Below are positions 35,371-48,106 of a stretch of DNA of 64,000 nucleotides, in pieces. The translations under genes were made by a program, and so were the position numbers. The notes beneath the pieces were generated by a model. That model did not search any database and was not told the origin of the DNA. It saw only the letters and a list, made by a program, of their open reading frames with translations. Position 1 is the stretch's first letter. The number at the start of each line of letters is the position of its first letter. The stretch comes from Chromohalobacter nigrandesensis (GTDB lineage: Bacteria > Pseudomonadota > Gammaproteobacteria > Pseudomonadales > Halomonadaceae): assembly GCF_023061285.1 (NCBI RefSeq), contig NZ_JAKGAM010000010.1:1-64000 (forward strand), written 5' to 3'.

Positions 35371-36453
35371 ATGAATAATCAAGCCCACACACAGGAACGG
35401 CGCATCAAGGAAATTCAGCATTACTACGGTAATACCTTGGCCGACAAGAAAGATCTGACCACCAATGTCTGCACAGTGGACGAACAGCCCTCTAATGCTA
35501 CCAAAGCCATCTTGGCGAACGTCCATGACGATGTACAAATGCGCTTTTACGGTTGCGGGGCTCCGTTTCCACCGCTGCTGGAGGGCGCCACCGTGCTGGA
35601 TCTGGGTTGCGGTAGTGGACGCGATTGTTTCGTCCTGTCCAGCCTGGTCGGCGAGCAAGGCAAGGTGATCGGCGTAGATGCCACGGCCGAACAGGTCGCC
35701 TTCGCCCAGAACTATGTGGAGTACCACCGTAAGGTCTTCGGGCACGTCAAAAGCAACATCCAATTCCTGCAAGGTGAGATTGAAGCCATAGACAAACTCG
35801 ACCTTGCACCCGAGAGCGTCGATGTCATCGTTTCCAACTGCGTAATTAACCTGTCCATGGCCAAGGCCGATGTACTAGCAGGCATGGCCAAGCTGCTCAA
35901 GCCGGGTGGGGAAATTTACTTCGCCGATATCTATTCAGATCGCAGGCTATCGCCTGAGCTGAAAGACGATCCACTCATTATCGGCGAGTGCATCGGCGAT
36001 GCCCTGTATTTCGAGGACTTCGTGCGCTTGGCGCGGACTGCCGGGTTCCTTGATCCACGGGTTACCGCTAAGACCCCGAAAACCATTGCCAATCCCGCCA
36101 TTGAAGCCAAACTCGGGGGTGCAAAACTGTACTCGATCACCTTGCGGCTATTCAAAATGGATTTGGAAGACCATTGCGAGGACTACGGTCAAGTCGCCAT
36201 TTACAAGGGCAACCTACCAGAAGCTCCCGACCGATTCGTGCTAGACCATGGTCATGCTTTCGACACTGGCCGGGCAGTGCCGGTATGCCGCAATACGGCC
36301 GATATGATCAGCAAGAGCCGCTATCACGCCTTGTTCGATGTGGTTGGCGATAACCGCCGGCATTATGGTCTGTTCCAATGCGATGCACTGCAGACCGATC
36401 ACACGCTATCGACCGACACAGGCGTTTGCGGTTCCACTGGCTGCGGGTGTTAG
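35371..36453 (+). CDS. arsM: Arsenite methyltransferase ArsM
   Basis: A 360-residue SAM-dependent methyltransferase from ATG 35371 (AAAGGAAG upstream). SAM motif I is VLDLGCGSGRDCFVLSSLVG. Cysteines expected to bind As(III) are visible in NVCTVDEQ, SNCVINLS and GECIGDALYFEDF. The C-terminal domain after residue 270 resembles other bacterial ArsM and ends in a Cys-rich tail (GVCGSTGCGC). It methylates arsenite to methylarsenicals, which the upstream permease could expel. Confidence 0.92.
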   Translation: MNNQAHTQERRIKEIQHYYGNTLADKKDLTTNVCTVDEQPSNATKAILANVHDDVQMRFYGCGAPFPPLLEGATVLDLGCGSGRDCFVLSSLVGEQGKVIGVDATAEQVAFAQNYVEYHRKVFGHVKSNIQFLQGEIEAIDKLDLAPESVDVIVSNCVINLSMAKADVLAGMAKLLKPGGEIYFADIYSDRRLSPELKDDPLIIGECIGDALYFEDFVRLARTAGFLDPRVTAKTPKTIANPAIEAKLGGAKLYSITLRLFKMDLEDHCEDYGQVAIYKGNLPEAPDRFVLDHGHAFDTGRAVPVCRNTADMISKSRYHALFDVVGDNRRHYGLFQCDALQTDHTLSTDTGVCGSTGCGC

Positions 36454-36570
36454 ACAATAGCAGACCAAGAAAAGCAATCAGTAGTTCTTCGGACTGGAGC
36501 CCACATTCGTTCGAGGCCGATTCTAGCCCCGACCGTACGACCGGGGCGTGTTTCCTTTGCGCTCCTCCCC

Positions 36571-37371
<801 letters not shown>

Positions 37372-38124
37372 TCAGGCAAGCGCTTCGCGGATCAGCACCC
37401 ACAGCGAAAGCCCGATCAACAGCGGTGCGATGCTGATCTTGAGCGAGCGCGGCGGCGTGCGTTCGAAGCGCCACTGCCCAAGGGCATTACCCAGCAGCGC
37501 TGGCAACAGCAGCCACGCCGCCCAGTGCCAGGTACTCGCGTGCAAGGCGCCGGCCAGCCCCAGGCCAAGCAAAGAGGCACTGCTGCTCGCGGCAAAGAAG
37601 ACGATAGCCGTAGCGCGTATTACCAGCGGCGGCATGCGGCGATACAGCAGGTACAGCATTAGCGGCGGCCCGCCGGCGGAGGCCAGCGTCATGCATAGCC
37701 CCGAAAGGCCGCCCGCGCCGAGCGTCACACCCGGATGATGCGTCCTGGGCACGGCCGAGGCGGTTTCACGCTGGCACAGCAGCGCCACGGCACCACTCAT
37801 CGCCAATAGCGCGACGACGATGCGCATCGGCGAGGCCGGCACACTGGCCAGGAGCCACACGCCGATCAAGGTCGTCGCCGCCATACCCAGCAGCAGATAG
37901 CGCAGGCACGGCCAGTCGGCATGCCGCAAAGCCCGGCGCCACAATCCCATGCTCGCGACGAGATCCAGCACCAGCGCCAGCGGCACGGCCTGAATTGGCG
38001 CCATGAACAGCATCAGTCCCAGCGCCATCAGCATGGCAAAGCCGAAGCCGCAATAACCGCGCACCATGCCCGCCAGCAGCGCCAGGCTCATCGCAGCGGC
38101 AAGTATGGGAAAGGTAGGCGGCAC
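37372..38124 (-). CDS. TauE/SafE family membrane exporter
   Basis: A 250-residue protein with seven or eight hydrophobic helices: AAAMSLALLAGMVRGYCGFG, FAMLMALGLMLFMAPIQAVP, LGAGGLSGLCMTLASAGGPP. The RGYCGFGFA and ASAGGPPLMLYLL motifs are diagnostic for TauE/SafE. I take the GTG at 38124 as start, because AGGAG stands five bases before it; Met further in lack a ribosome site. Members export sulfite, sulfoacetate or other small organic anions. It overlaps no gene and is followed by the SDR gene. Confidence 0.85.
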   Translation of the reverse strand: MPPTFPILAAAMSLALLAGMVRGYCGFGFAMLMALGLMLFMAPIQAVPLALVLDLVASMGLWRRALRHADWPCLRYLLLGMAATTLIGVWLLASVPASPMRIVVALLAMSGAVALLCQRETASAVPRTHHPGVTLGAGGLSGLCMTLASAGGPPLMLYLLYRRMPPLVIRATAIVFFAASSSASLLGLGLAGALHASTWHWAAWLLLPALLGNALGQWRFERTPPRSLKISIAPLLIGLSLWVLIREALA

Positions 38125-38460
38125 GGCGACTCCTGAATCCGGGACGGGAATAGACGAACGTTGCGGCGACCTTAGCCAGCCCGCCCAAGTCACGGTAGAG
38201 CCAGTTCCAACGCGCCAATGAGACATGCCGCTGTCACGAGGTCGGCTGTGGGCGCCGTAAACATCGGACACATGCATGGCATTGACGTTGGTACGTCGCT
38301 AACCGAAGAACACAAGTGTGCTGAAAGGCCAATACCAGGAAGGCATGGATAGGATCGAGTTCATCAAGCGGAGGGCTTACGGTATCGCGACACGAACGCT
38401 GCGTTTTGAAGCGTCCGTGTCGCGTTCCCGGCGTGCGATGCACGCTATAGGAAGGAGGTG
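38125..38460. other. Non-coding interval between TauE-like gene and katG
   Basis: No plausible gene is seen in these 336 bp apart from the katG hairpin listed separately. It should contain the promoter of the TauE-like gene, but no consensus stands out. Confidence 0.4.
38386..38424 (-). terminator. Hairpin downstream of katG
   Basis: CGCGACACGAACGCT pairs with AGCGTCCGTGTCGCG with one mismatch across a nine-base loop. There is no T run, so it may protect the transcript end or act with Rho. Confidence 0.5.
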
Positions 38461-40719
<2,259 letters not shown>

Positions 40720-40755
40720 TTAGCTATTTTTAAAGCATTCTCGCGATAGTAAAAA

Positions 40756-40792
40756 TTTGTATTTATATACTCACCCAATAGCAATAAATTAT
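40756..40792. promoter_or_regulatory. Possible OxyR-like site upstream of katG
   Basis: ATAG-N7-TTAT (40778-40792) and an ATAC quadruplet seven bases to its left partly match the OxyR pattern of four ATAG/CTAT-type quadruplets spaced by seven. Only two or three of four quadruplets fit, so this is weak. Context (katG) is the main support. Confidence 0.3.
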
Positions 40793-40932
40793 CGCATGGC
40801 AGGGCGGTGTTCGATGTGGCATGTCACTGTCACGAGGTCGGCGTGTTTCTGGCTCTATCTAGGCATGGGGAACGCTGCCTAAGCTTGTGTGATAACCAAC
40901 ACCGTTCTTCGCCGACCGACAGGGTTTCGCTC

Positions 40933-42249
40933 ATGACCTCGACCAACGACCTCGTTCGCCAACTCGACCGCCAGCATGTGTTCCATTCCTGGTCCCAACA
41001 GGGCCAGCTCGATCCGCTGGTGATCGCCGGCGGCGAAGGCTGCCGTCTCTGGGATTACGCGGGCAAGGAATATCTGGATTTCAGCAGCCAATTGGTGAAT
41101 ACCAACATCGGCCATCAGCACCCCAAGGTCATCGCCGCAATCAAGGAGCAGGCCGAGACACTCACCACGGTGGCGCCGGCGCACGCCAACCTGGCTCGAG
41201 GCGAGGCCGCCAAGCGCATCGTGGAGCGCGCACCACAGGGCTTTTCCAAGGTATTTTTTACCAACGCGGGGGCAGACGCCAACGAGAACGCCATCCGCAT
41301 GGCGCGAAGCTTCACCGGGCGCGACAAGATCCTCTCGGCCTACCGCTCCTATCACGGCAATACCGGGTCGGCCATCGTCGCCACGGGCGATCCGCGCCGT
41401 GTACCCAATGAATTCGCACGGGGCCATGCGCACTTCTTCAATCCCTACCTGTATCGCAGCGACTTCTGGGCCAGCAACGAGCAAGAGGAATGCCAGCGTG
41501 CCTTGCAGCACCTGCGCCGGGTCATCGAGTGCGAGGGCCCCGGCGCCATCGCCGCCATTCTGCTCGAGCCGATCCCCGGCACAGCCGGCGTGCTGACGCC
41601 TCCGGCGGATTACTTGAAGGGCGTGCGGGCGCTGGCCGACGAGTTCGGTATCCTGTTGATCTTCGATGAAGTGATGGCCGGGTTCGGACGCACCGGGCGC
41701 TGGTTCGCCTTCGAGCATTACGGGGTCTCGCCGGATCTGATCGTGTTCGCCAAAGGCGTCAACTCCGGGTATGTGCCGGCCGGCGGCGTGGTGATCTCGG
41801 AGGCCATCAGTCGGCATTTCGACGAGCACATGTTCTTCGGCGGGCTCACCTATTCCGGACATCCGCTGGCGATGGCCTCCATCGTCGCGACCCTGGACGC
41901 CATGCACGAGGAAGGTGTGGTAGAGAACGCCGCCAGCATCGGTAAGGGCACGCTCGGCCAGGGCCTCGAACGCTTGGCGCGCGAGCATGCCATCGTCGGC
42001 GAGACACGCGGGCTGGGCGTCTTCCATGCTCTGGAACTGGTCAGCGACCGCGAACATCGCACGCCGCTTTCAGCGAGTGCGATGGGCGAGATCAAGCACG
42101 CCCTGCTCGCCGAGGGCATGCTGCCGTTCGTGGCCGAGAACCGCATTCATGTGGTACCGCCATGCATCGTCAGCGAGGCGGAGGCCCAGCGAGGGCTGGC
42201 GATTCTGGATCAAGTGCTGGGCGAGATGTCGACCAAGCACGCCGCTTGA
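40933..42249 (+). CDS. Class III PLP-dependent aminotransferase
   Basis: A 438-residue omega-aminotransferase from ATG 40933. It begins HVFHSWSQQGQLDPLVIAGG; GADANENAIRMARSFTGRDK, ILLEPIPGTAGVL, LIFDEVMAGFGRTG (PLP Asp) and FAKGVNSGYVPAGGVVIS (PLP Lys) follow. Such enzymes use omega-amino acids or amines with pyruvate or 2-oxoglutarate. It is convergent with a MocR regulator that heads an amidohydrolase/transport locus, so it probably belongs to the same pathway. A taurine:pyruvate type is conceivable given the TauE-like gene, but not demonstrated. Confidence 0.88.
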   Translation: MTSTNDLVRQLDRQHVFHSWSQQGQLDPLVIAGGEGCRLWDYAGKEYLDFSSQLVNTNIGHQHPKVIAAIKEQAETLTTVAPAHANLARGEAAKRIVERAPQGFSKVFFTNAGADANENAIRMARSFTGRDKILSAYRSYHGNTGSAIVATGDPRRVPNEFARGHAHFFNPYLYRSDFWASNEQEECQRALQHLRRVIECEGPGAIAAILLEPIPGTAGVLTPPADYLKGVRALADEFGILLIFDEVMAGFGRTGRWFAFEHYGVSPDLIVFAKGVNSGYVPAGGVVISEAISRHFDEHMFFGGLTYSGHPLAMASIVATLDAMHEEGVVENAASIGKGTLGQGLERLAREHAIVGETRGLGVFHALELVSDREHRTPLSASAMGEIKHALLAEGMLPFVAENRIHVVPPCIVSEAEAQRGLAILDQVLGEMSTKHAA

Positions 42250-42332
42250 CCAGCCAGGGTGGGGGCATCGCCGTCGCCAATGCTGGATAGCATGCGCCGG
42301 GCCTTGTGCCCGGCGTTGTCGTGAGTACGCCG

Positions 42333-43793
42333 TTACTCCAGCGTGCGCGCCAGGCGTTCGATCCCCGGTTCGATGCGCTCGGCATCGATGGCGCCGAACC
42401 CCAGGCGCATGAAGTTACGCGGCGGCACGCGCTCGAAGAAGTGCTGAAAACCCGGTTCGATGAGTACGCCATCTTGCGCCGCCTGCCAGGCCAGGCGCTG
42501 GGTATCCACGTCTGGCGGGGCTTCCAACCAGAACACGCTGGCATGGTCGCCGCCGACACGCCGGCAGCTGGGCATATGCGTCTTGATGGCCTCGTTCATC
42601 GTTTCCCAGCGCAGGCGCATCTCGTCAGCGAATAACCGCAGATATCGATCGTAATGTCCCTGAGCGAGAAATTGCGCCATTTGCTGTTGTAGCCCCGAGG
42701 GCGGGTGACGATACATCAGCCGCCGCAGCGCGCGTAGTTCATCGATCAGCTCGGCATCGGCCACCAGATAGCCCAGTCGTAGTCCCGGCGAAAGCGGTTT
42801 GGACAGGCTACTCATGTAGATCACCCGATCGCCGACACGGCTGGCTTTCAGGGCCGGCTGGGCCTGGTGGTCGAAATTCACTTCCGCGTCGTAATCGTCC
42901 TCGAGCACGACCTGATCGAAACGCTGGACCTGCTGAATCAACCGCTCGCGACGCACGCGACTCATGGTAACGCCGGTCGGCCCCTGATGGCTGGGCGTCA
43001 CGTAGAGATAGTCGCAGCGTGGCGTCTCGGCATCGAGCTGCATGCCTTCGCCGTCCACGTGCTGGTAGTGAAGTTGGGCGCCCTGGCGCAGGAAGACATT
43101 GACCGCCTCGCGATACCCGGGATTCTCGACGGCGACACGCGTTTTCTGGTCGAACAACAACTGCGCGATCAAGAACAAGGCGTTTTGTGAGCCCAGCGTC
43201 ACCAGAATCTCATCGCTCTGCGCATGAATGCCACGCTTGGGCAGCACCCGCGTGCGCAACTGCTCGACCAGCATCGGGTCGTCCTGATCGTAGCGGTCGC
43301 TGAGCCAGTGACGCTCGCGGTTCGCGCCCAGCAGGCGTCGCGAGGTCTCGCGCCATTGTTCGAGGGGAAACAGCCGCGTATCCAGTTGCCCATACACGAA
43401 GGGGAACTCGTAATGCATCCAGTTGCTGGGACGCAGCACGCCCTGCAAGTGGCTGGGGCGATGCGTGAAGCGTTTGCTCCAGGATGGTGCATCCACTGTC
43501 GTCTGGCGCGTCGCTTGAGCCAGCGCCAGGGTATCGCTGTCGTGATAAGCGTCGTGCAGGTAGTAACCGCTACGCGGCCGGCTGACCAGATAGCCGTCCT
43601 CAACCAGGCCTTCGTACACCAACGCCACGGTATTGCGCGAGATACCCAATTGCAGGGACAAACGGCGGCATGACGGCAACGCCTCGTCGGCGGGAATGGT
43701 CCCGGTGTGGATAGCATCGAGCAGCGACTCGCGCAGTTGTTCCTGCAGTCCGCGCTGAGTATCGAAATCGAGATGGAAATAATGGTCGAGCAT
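42333..43793 (-). CDS. MocR/GabR-family regulator with aminotransferase domain
   Basis: A 486-residue protein from ATG 43793 (GGGAGAG upstream). Residues 1-75 form a GntR winged helix (LQEQLRESLLDAIHTGTIPA, LPSCRRLSLQLGISRNTVAL); residues 110 onward are a fold-type I aminotransferase domain with the PLP Lys in MSSLSKPLSPGLRLGYLV. MocR proteins sense amino compounds or PLP adducts. It is divergent from the GltS-like operon (192 bp apart), which it probably activates or represses. Confidence 0.92.
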   Translation of the reverse strand: MLDHYFHLDFDTQRGLQEQLRESLLDAIHTGTIPADEALPSCRRLSLQLGISRNTVALVYEGLVEDGYLVSRPRSGYYLHDAYHDSDTLALAQATRQTTVDAPSWSKRFTHRPSHLQGVLRPSNWMHYEFPFVYGQLDTRLFPLEQWRETSRRLLGANRERHWLSDRYDQDDPMLVEQLRTRVLPKRGIHAQSDEILVTLGSQNALFLIAQLLFDQKTRVAVENPGYREAVNVFLRQGAQLHYQHVDGEGMQLDAETPRCDYLYVTPSHQGPTGVTMSRVRRERLIQQVQRFDQVVLEDDYDAEVNFDHQAQPALKASRVGDRVIYMSSLSKPLSPGLRLGYLVADAELIDELRALRRLMYRHPPSGLQQQMAQFLAQGHYDRYLRLFADEMRLRWETMNEAIKTHMPSCRRVGGDHASVFWLEAPPDVDTQRLAWQAAQDGVLIEPGFQHFFERVPPRNFMRLGFGAIDAERIEPGIERLARTLE

Positions 43794-43985
43794 CGTTCTC
43801 TCCCGATGAGGCATCACACCGGAATAGATGCAAGGGTCAGGCCATCAGTAGCCAAGCTGCGCTATTAACTGTCTCAGTCAAAATGGTCAACTGTCCTGTG
43901 GTGCCCTAATGAACCCACTTTAGTATCAATCGAGCGTTGCCAAAGATGGCGACTCTATAACAACTTCAATTATGAGGGCTCCACC

Positions 43986-45389
43986 ATGGGAAGCACCTTT
44001 CATGGCGTCATTTCCTTTGCATTGATAGCCGGTCTGCTGGTTATCGGCAGTCTGTTACGCAGTCGTCTTGGCTGGCTGCGTGCAAGCTTGGTCCCAGGCA
44101 GCATCGTTGCGGGTGTCATCGGCTTCATTCTGCTCTCCTCGGGATTGATTCCCGGCTACGGCCCTTCCGATTTCACCGCGCTGTCTTTTCACTTCTTTAC
44201 ATTGAGTTTCATGTCGCTATGCCTGACCGGCAGCCCCAAGCCGGTGGCCGGTGAACAGCGCCAGGGAATCGTCGGTGGCGGGCTGTGGCTGACCCTGATC
44301 TGGACCCTCAGTCTCGGCGCCCAGGCAGTGATCGGTTTCGGTCTGATGGCGGGCTACGATCTGATCAGCGGCAGCGATCTCAGCTCGCTGCTCGGCGCCA
44401 TTGTCACTCACGGCTTTACTCAAGGGCCGGGGCAGGCGCTGACCTACGGCACGATCTGGGAGAACGATTACGGTATCGCCAACGCCGCACAGGTGGGCGT
44501 GATCTTCGCCTCGCTGGGCTTCGTGGCCGCCTTCGTCGTCGGTGTACCGGCCGCACGCTACTTCCTCAAGCGAGGGCTCAACGCCAACCGCAACTCGACC
44601 CTGGACGACGATTTCGTTCACGGCTTTCATGCCCCCGAGGCCCAACCCTCTGCCGGTAAGCAGGTGTCCCACTCCGGCACCGTCGACTCGCTGGCCTGGC
44701 ACATTGGCCTGCTGGGCGTGGCCTACGTCATCACCTACGTGTGGCTTACAGCCATGCAGCCATTGGTAGCCGGCAATCAGGTGCTGTCGGTATTCTTCAG
44801 CTATAACCTGTTCTTCATTCACGGCCTGACGGTCTGCGTGCTGATGCGCATGGCGATCGACCGCTTCGGCTGGGCCGACAAGGTCGACGACGACACGCTC
44901 AAGCGCATCACCAGTGGCTCGGTGGACTTCATGGTCGTCGCCACCCTGATGAGTATCCAGATCGCCGTACTCTCGGCCTTGCTGGTGCCGATCCTGCTCA
45001 TCGCGGTCGCGGTCACGCTGGTCACCTTCCTGGGTGCGATGGCGATCGGGCGTCTCAGCGGCCGGCTCGGGCCGGAGCGCGCCGTCACTGCCTTCGGCTG
45101 CTGCTGCGGCTCCACCGGTACCGGCCTGCTGTTGCTGCGCATGCTGGATGCCGACTTCAGCACCTCGGTGCCCAAGGAGCTGGCGTTCTTCAATATCGCG
45201 ATCATCGTGGTCAATATTCCGACACTATTCTTCGTCGCCCCGATTGCGCCTTCCCTCGGCACCTGGAGCTACCTGGCGATCTTCAGTGGCTACGTGGTAC
45301 TGATGCTGGTGTGCATCCCGCTGCTACTAAAATGGCAGCGCCGTCGGGGTGGTGAGACATCTTCCGTTCAGGAGCCGACCCCCTCATGA
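43986..45389 (+). CDS. Sodium:glutamate symporter-family (GltS-like) transporter
   Basis: A 467-residue membrane protein with about eleven helices. GAIVTHGFTQGPGQALTYGT and FGCCCGSTGTGLLLLRMLD are the two internal motifs corresponding to the GltS reentrant loops. Substrate may be an acidic amino acid or derivative. The stop overlaps the amidohydrolase start (ATGA), so the two are translationally coupled. GAGGG lies before the ATG. Confidence 0.85.
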   Translation: MGSTFHGVISFALIAGLLVIGSLLRSRLGWLRASLVPGSIVAGVIGFILLSSGLIPGYGPSDFTALSFHFFTLSFMSLCLTGSPKPVAGEQRQGIVGGGLWLTLIWTLSLGAQAVIGFGLMAGYDLISGSDLSSLLGAIVTHGFTQGPGQALTYGTIWENDYGIANAAQVGVIFASLGFVAAFVVGVPAARYFLKRGLNANRNSTLDDDFVHGFHAPEAQPSAGKQVSHSGTVDSLAWHIGLLGVAYVITYVWLTAMQPLVAGNQVLSVFFSYNLFFIHGLTVCVLMRMAIDRFGWADKVDDDTLKRITSGSVDFMVVATLMSIQIAVLSALLVPILLIAVAVTLVTFLGAMAIGRLSGRLGPERAVTAFGCCCGSTGTGLLLLRMLDADFSTSVPKELAFFNIAIIVVNIPTLFFVAPIAPSLGTWSYLAIFSGYVVLMLVCIPLLLKWQRRRGGETSSVQEPTPS

Positions 45390-47014
45390 GTCATCGCATT
45401 TTCTCCGCCCGACGCATCCTGACCATGAACCCCTCGCAGCCGGAGGCTACCCACATCGCGATCCGCGACGGCCGGATCCTCGGCGTCGGCGCACTGGAAA
45501 CGCTGATGGATCTGGGGGACTTCGAACTCGACGAGCGCTTCGCCGACAAGGTCATTCTGCCCGGCTTCGTCGAGGGTCACAGCCACGCGCTCGAGGGCGT
45601 GCTGTGGGAGTACCCCTACGCCGGCTTCTTCCCGCGCCAGGACCCCGAAGGCCAAACCTGGCCAGGCTTGACGGACATCGAATCGCTGCAGCGCCATCTC
45701 GGCGAGCAGGCGGCCGATCTGCCGACGGACACGCCGCTGATAGCCTGGGGCTTCGATCCGATCTACTTCCCCGATCGCCGCCTGGATCGCAACGACCTCG
45801 ACGCCGTCGACGCCGAACGCCCGATCGTTGTCATCCACGCCAACCTGCACATGATGACGGTCAACGGCGCCATGCTGCGTCTCTCGGATCTCGAGTCACA
45901 GGCCGACATCGAAGGCGTGGTGACCTTCGACGACGGCCGACCCAACGGTGAGCTGCGCGAGATGGCGGCGATGTTCGCGATTTTCGATACCCTGAATCTC
46001 GATCTCTTCGAGCGCGGCAGCGAGGAGACCACGCTCGAACGCTACGCCCGCATCGCCCAGCGCCACGGCGTGACCACGCTCACCGATCTCTACAATCCGC
46101 TCAGCGACGACGGCGTCGAGAGTATGCAGCGCACCTGCAACCGGAACGACGTGCCGATGCGCCTGGCGCCGGCCATGAGCGCACTGACCTATACGCCGGA
46201 GGACGGCATCGACCGGGTGCTCGGCTGTGGTGAAAAGAGCAGCGACAAGCTGCATTTCGGGCTGGTCAAACTGATGACCGACGGCTCGATCCAGGGCTAT
46301 ACCGCGCGCCTCAAGTGGCCGGGCTATCACGACGGCTCGCCCAACGGCATGTGGAACGCCGAACCCGAACGTCTGACCGAGGTCGTCCACCGCTATCATC
46401 AGGCCGGGCTGCAGCTGCATATCCACACCAACGGCGACGAAGCCGTCGAGCTGATGCTGGACGCCATCGAATCGGCGCTGGAACTATGGCCCCGCGCCGA
46501 TCATCGCCACACCCTGCAGCACTGCCAGATCATTGATCATGCCCAGTTGAAGCGCGCCGCACGGCTGGGGGTATGTCTCAACATGTTCGCCAATCATCTC
46601 TACTACTGGGGCGACATTCACCGCTCGCGCACGCTGGGTTTCGAACGCTGCCAGCGCCTCGAACCGCTGGCCTCGGCGGATCGGCTGGGCATTCCGATCG
46701 CCGCTCACTGCGATGCCCCGGTCACCCCGCTGGCGCCGCTGTTCACGGCGTGGTGCGCGGTCGCCCGTCAGACCGCCAGCGGCGAGGTACTGGGCCCGCA
46801 AGAGGCACTGAGCGTGGAACGCGCGCTGCGCCTGATCACGCTGGATGCAGCCTATACCCTGAAGCTCGACGATCGCGTCGGCAGCCTGGAGATCGGCAAG
46901 TTCGCCGACATGGCGGTGCTCGACGAGGACCCGCGCGACGTGCCGTTGGAGCGGCTGGCCTCGATCGGCGTTGTCGCCACGGTCATCGGCGGGCAAGTCT
47001 TCAGCAATGTCTAA
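45386..47014 (+). CDS. Metal-dependent amidohydrolase (YtcJ/NfdA-like)
   Basis: A 542-residue amidohydrolase. The N-terminal beta sandwich leads to LPGFVEGHSHALEGVLWEYP with the HxH metal pair; LQLHIHTNGDEAVELML and RHTLQHCQIIDH supply further His ligands, and IPIAAHCDAPVTPL the catalytic Asp. The C-terminus (DRVGSLEIGKFADMAVLDED) is the classical family end. YtcJ-like members hydrolyse formamides or N-acyl compounds. It is sandwiched by overlaps between a transporter and a COG0523 GTPase gene. Confidence 0.9.
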   Translation: MSHRIFSARRILTMNPSQPEATHIAIRDGRILGVGALETLMDLGDFELDERFADKVILPGFVEGHSHALEGVLWEYPYAGFFPRQDPEGQTWPGLTDIESLQRHLGEQAADLPTDTPLIAWGFDPIYFPDRRLDRNDLDAVDAERPIVVIHANLHMMTVNGAMLRLSDLESQADIEGVVTFDDGRPNGELREMAAMFAIFDTLNLDLFERGSEETTLERYARIAQRHGVTTLTDLYNPLSDDGVESMQRTCNRNDVPMRLAPAMSALTYTPEDGIDRVLGCGEKSSDKLHFGLVKLMTDGSIQGYTARLKWPGYHDGSPNGMWNAEPERLTEVVHRYHQAGLQLHIHTNGDEAVELMLDAIESALELWPRADHRHTLQHCQIIDHAQLKRAARLGVCLNMFANHLYYWGDIHRSRTLGFERCQRLEPLASADRLGIPIAAHCDAPVTPLAPLFTAWCAVARQTASGEVLGPQEALSVERALRLITLDAAYTLKLDDRVGSLEIGKFADMAVLDEDPRDVPLERLASIGVVATVIGGQVFSNV

Positions 47015-47924
47015 ACCCATCGACGGCGCGATACCCGTGACCCTGGTGGCCGGTTATCTCGGCGCCGGCAAGACCACCTGGCTCAACGCCCATCTGCGAG
47101 ACGGCGTGGCGCCGGATACGCTGGTGCTGGTCAACGACTTCGGCACCATCAATGTCGATGCCGAGCTGATCGACTATGCCGGGGAACGTCTGCTCAAGCT
47201 CAGCAGCGGCTGCCTGTGCTGCTCGCTGAGCGACGAGCTGGGCACGCAGCTCTCGCGCATCGGCCGCTGGCCGGAACCGCCGGCAGCGCTAATCATCGAG
47301 ACCAGCGGCATCGCCCGGCCGCAACGCATCGCCGACCTGATCCGCGTGGCACGCCGCTTCCGTCTGGACCGGATCGTCACCCTGGTCGATCTGGCCAGTC
47401 TCGCGCAGCGTCTGAATGACAGCCGCGTCGGCGAGCTGGTGGCGGCTCAGATCGCCAGTGCCGACCGGCTCTCCCTAAATCGCGGCGACGATCTCGACCC
47501 GGCCGAGCGCGAACACCTGATCCGTCAGTTGCAGTCGCTCAACCCCACGGCTCATGTCGTACTCACCGGTGCCGGCGTTGACTCCAGCGACGAGAGGACA
47601 CCGAAACCCGCCCCGGCTCGACCGCTGACACTGCATCCCACCGCCAAAGATCGCGACCCCGAGTGGCAGCGCTTCGCGATCGCCCTTCCACCCTCGCTGA
47701 CACGGCAAACGCTGGAAGCGCTGCTGACCGAGCATGCGGACGGCCTGGCGCGGGCCAAGGGATTCATTCAAGCCGACGGCCGGCACTACGTCTTTCAGTG
47801 GAGCGGCGGACGGGCCGAGTGGACCCCGACCGCACCACGCTCAGGCGCAAGCCAGCTTGTAGGCATCGGCTTTATCGGCAATTCCTTCGACGCACTGATC
47901 TCGGCGCTAAAGGCACTGACCTGA
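47007..47924 (+). CDS. COG0523 (CobW-like) GTPase, second copy in the window
   Basis: A 305-residue G3E GTPase whose ATG overlaps the amidohydrolase stop by eight bases. The P-loop is GYLGAGKTTWLN, the CxCC metal motif SGCLCCSLSDEL, and the guanine motif is the unusual SLNRGDDL in place of NKxD. The C-terminal CobW_C part is short. Known relatives insert metal into partner enzymes (zinc, cobalt, iron). The tight coupling suggests the amidohydrolase is its client; no Zur box is seen here, unlike zigA. Confidence 0.88.
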   Translation: MSKPIDGAIPVTLVAGYLGAGKTTWLNAHLRDGVAPDTLVLVNDFGTINVDAELIDYAGERLLKLSSGCLCCSLSDELGTQLSRIGRWPEPPAALIIETSGIARPQRIADLIRVARRFRLDRIVTLVDLASLAQRLNDSRVGELVAAQIASADRLSLNRGDDLDPAEREHLIRQLQSLNPTAHVVLTGAGVDSSDERTPKPAPARPLTLHPTAKDRDPEWQRFAIALPPSLTRQTLEALLTEHADGLARAKGFIQADGRHYVFQWSGGRAEWTPTAPRSGASQLVGIGFIGNSFDALISALKALT

Positions 47925-48106
47925 CTTGCTAGCGGCATCATTAGGCGTCGAAACATCTGGCCAACCGACGTCTCCCAACTGGCTCTATAGCGACCAACGT
48001 CGAATTCTTTAGGGTGGAATCACCACGTTCGAGATTGCTCCGCATGGCGAGCCGTCTTCGGTCTCAGCCAATGATCTCAACAACAACAGCAACAGCGAAG
48101 GTGATT

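Noticed and set aside
40879-42057. Minus-strand frame of 392 codons
   Set aside because: Antisense to the class III aminotransferase, whose PLP motifs are unmistakable.
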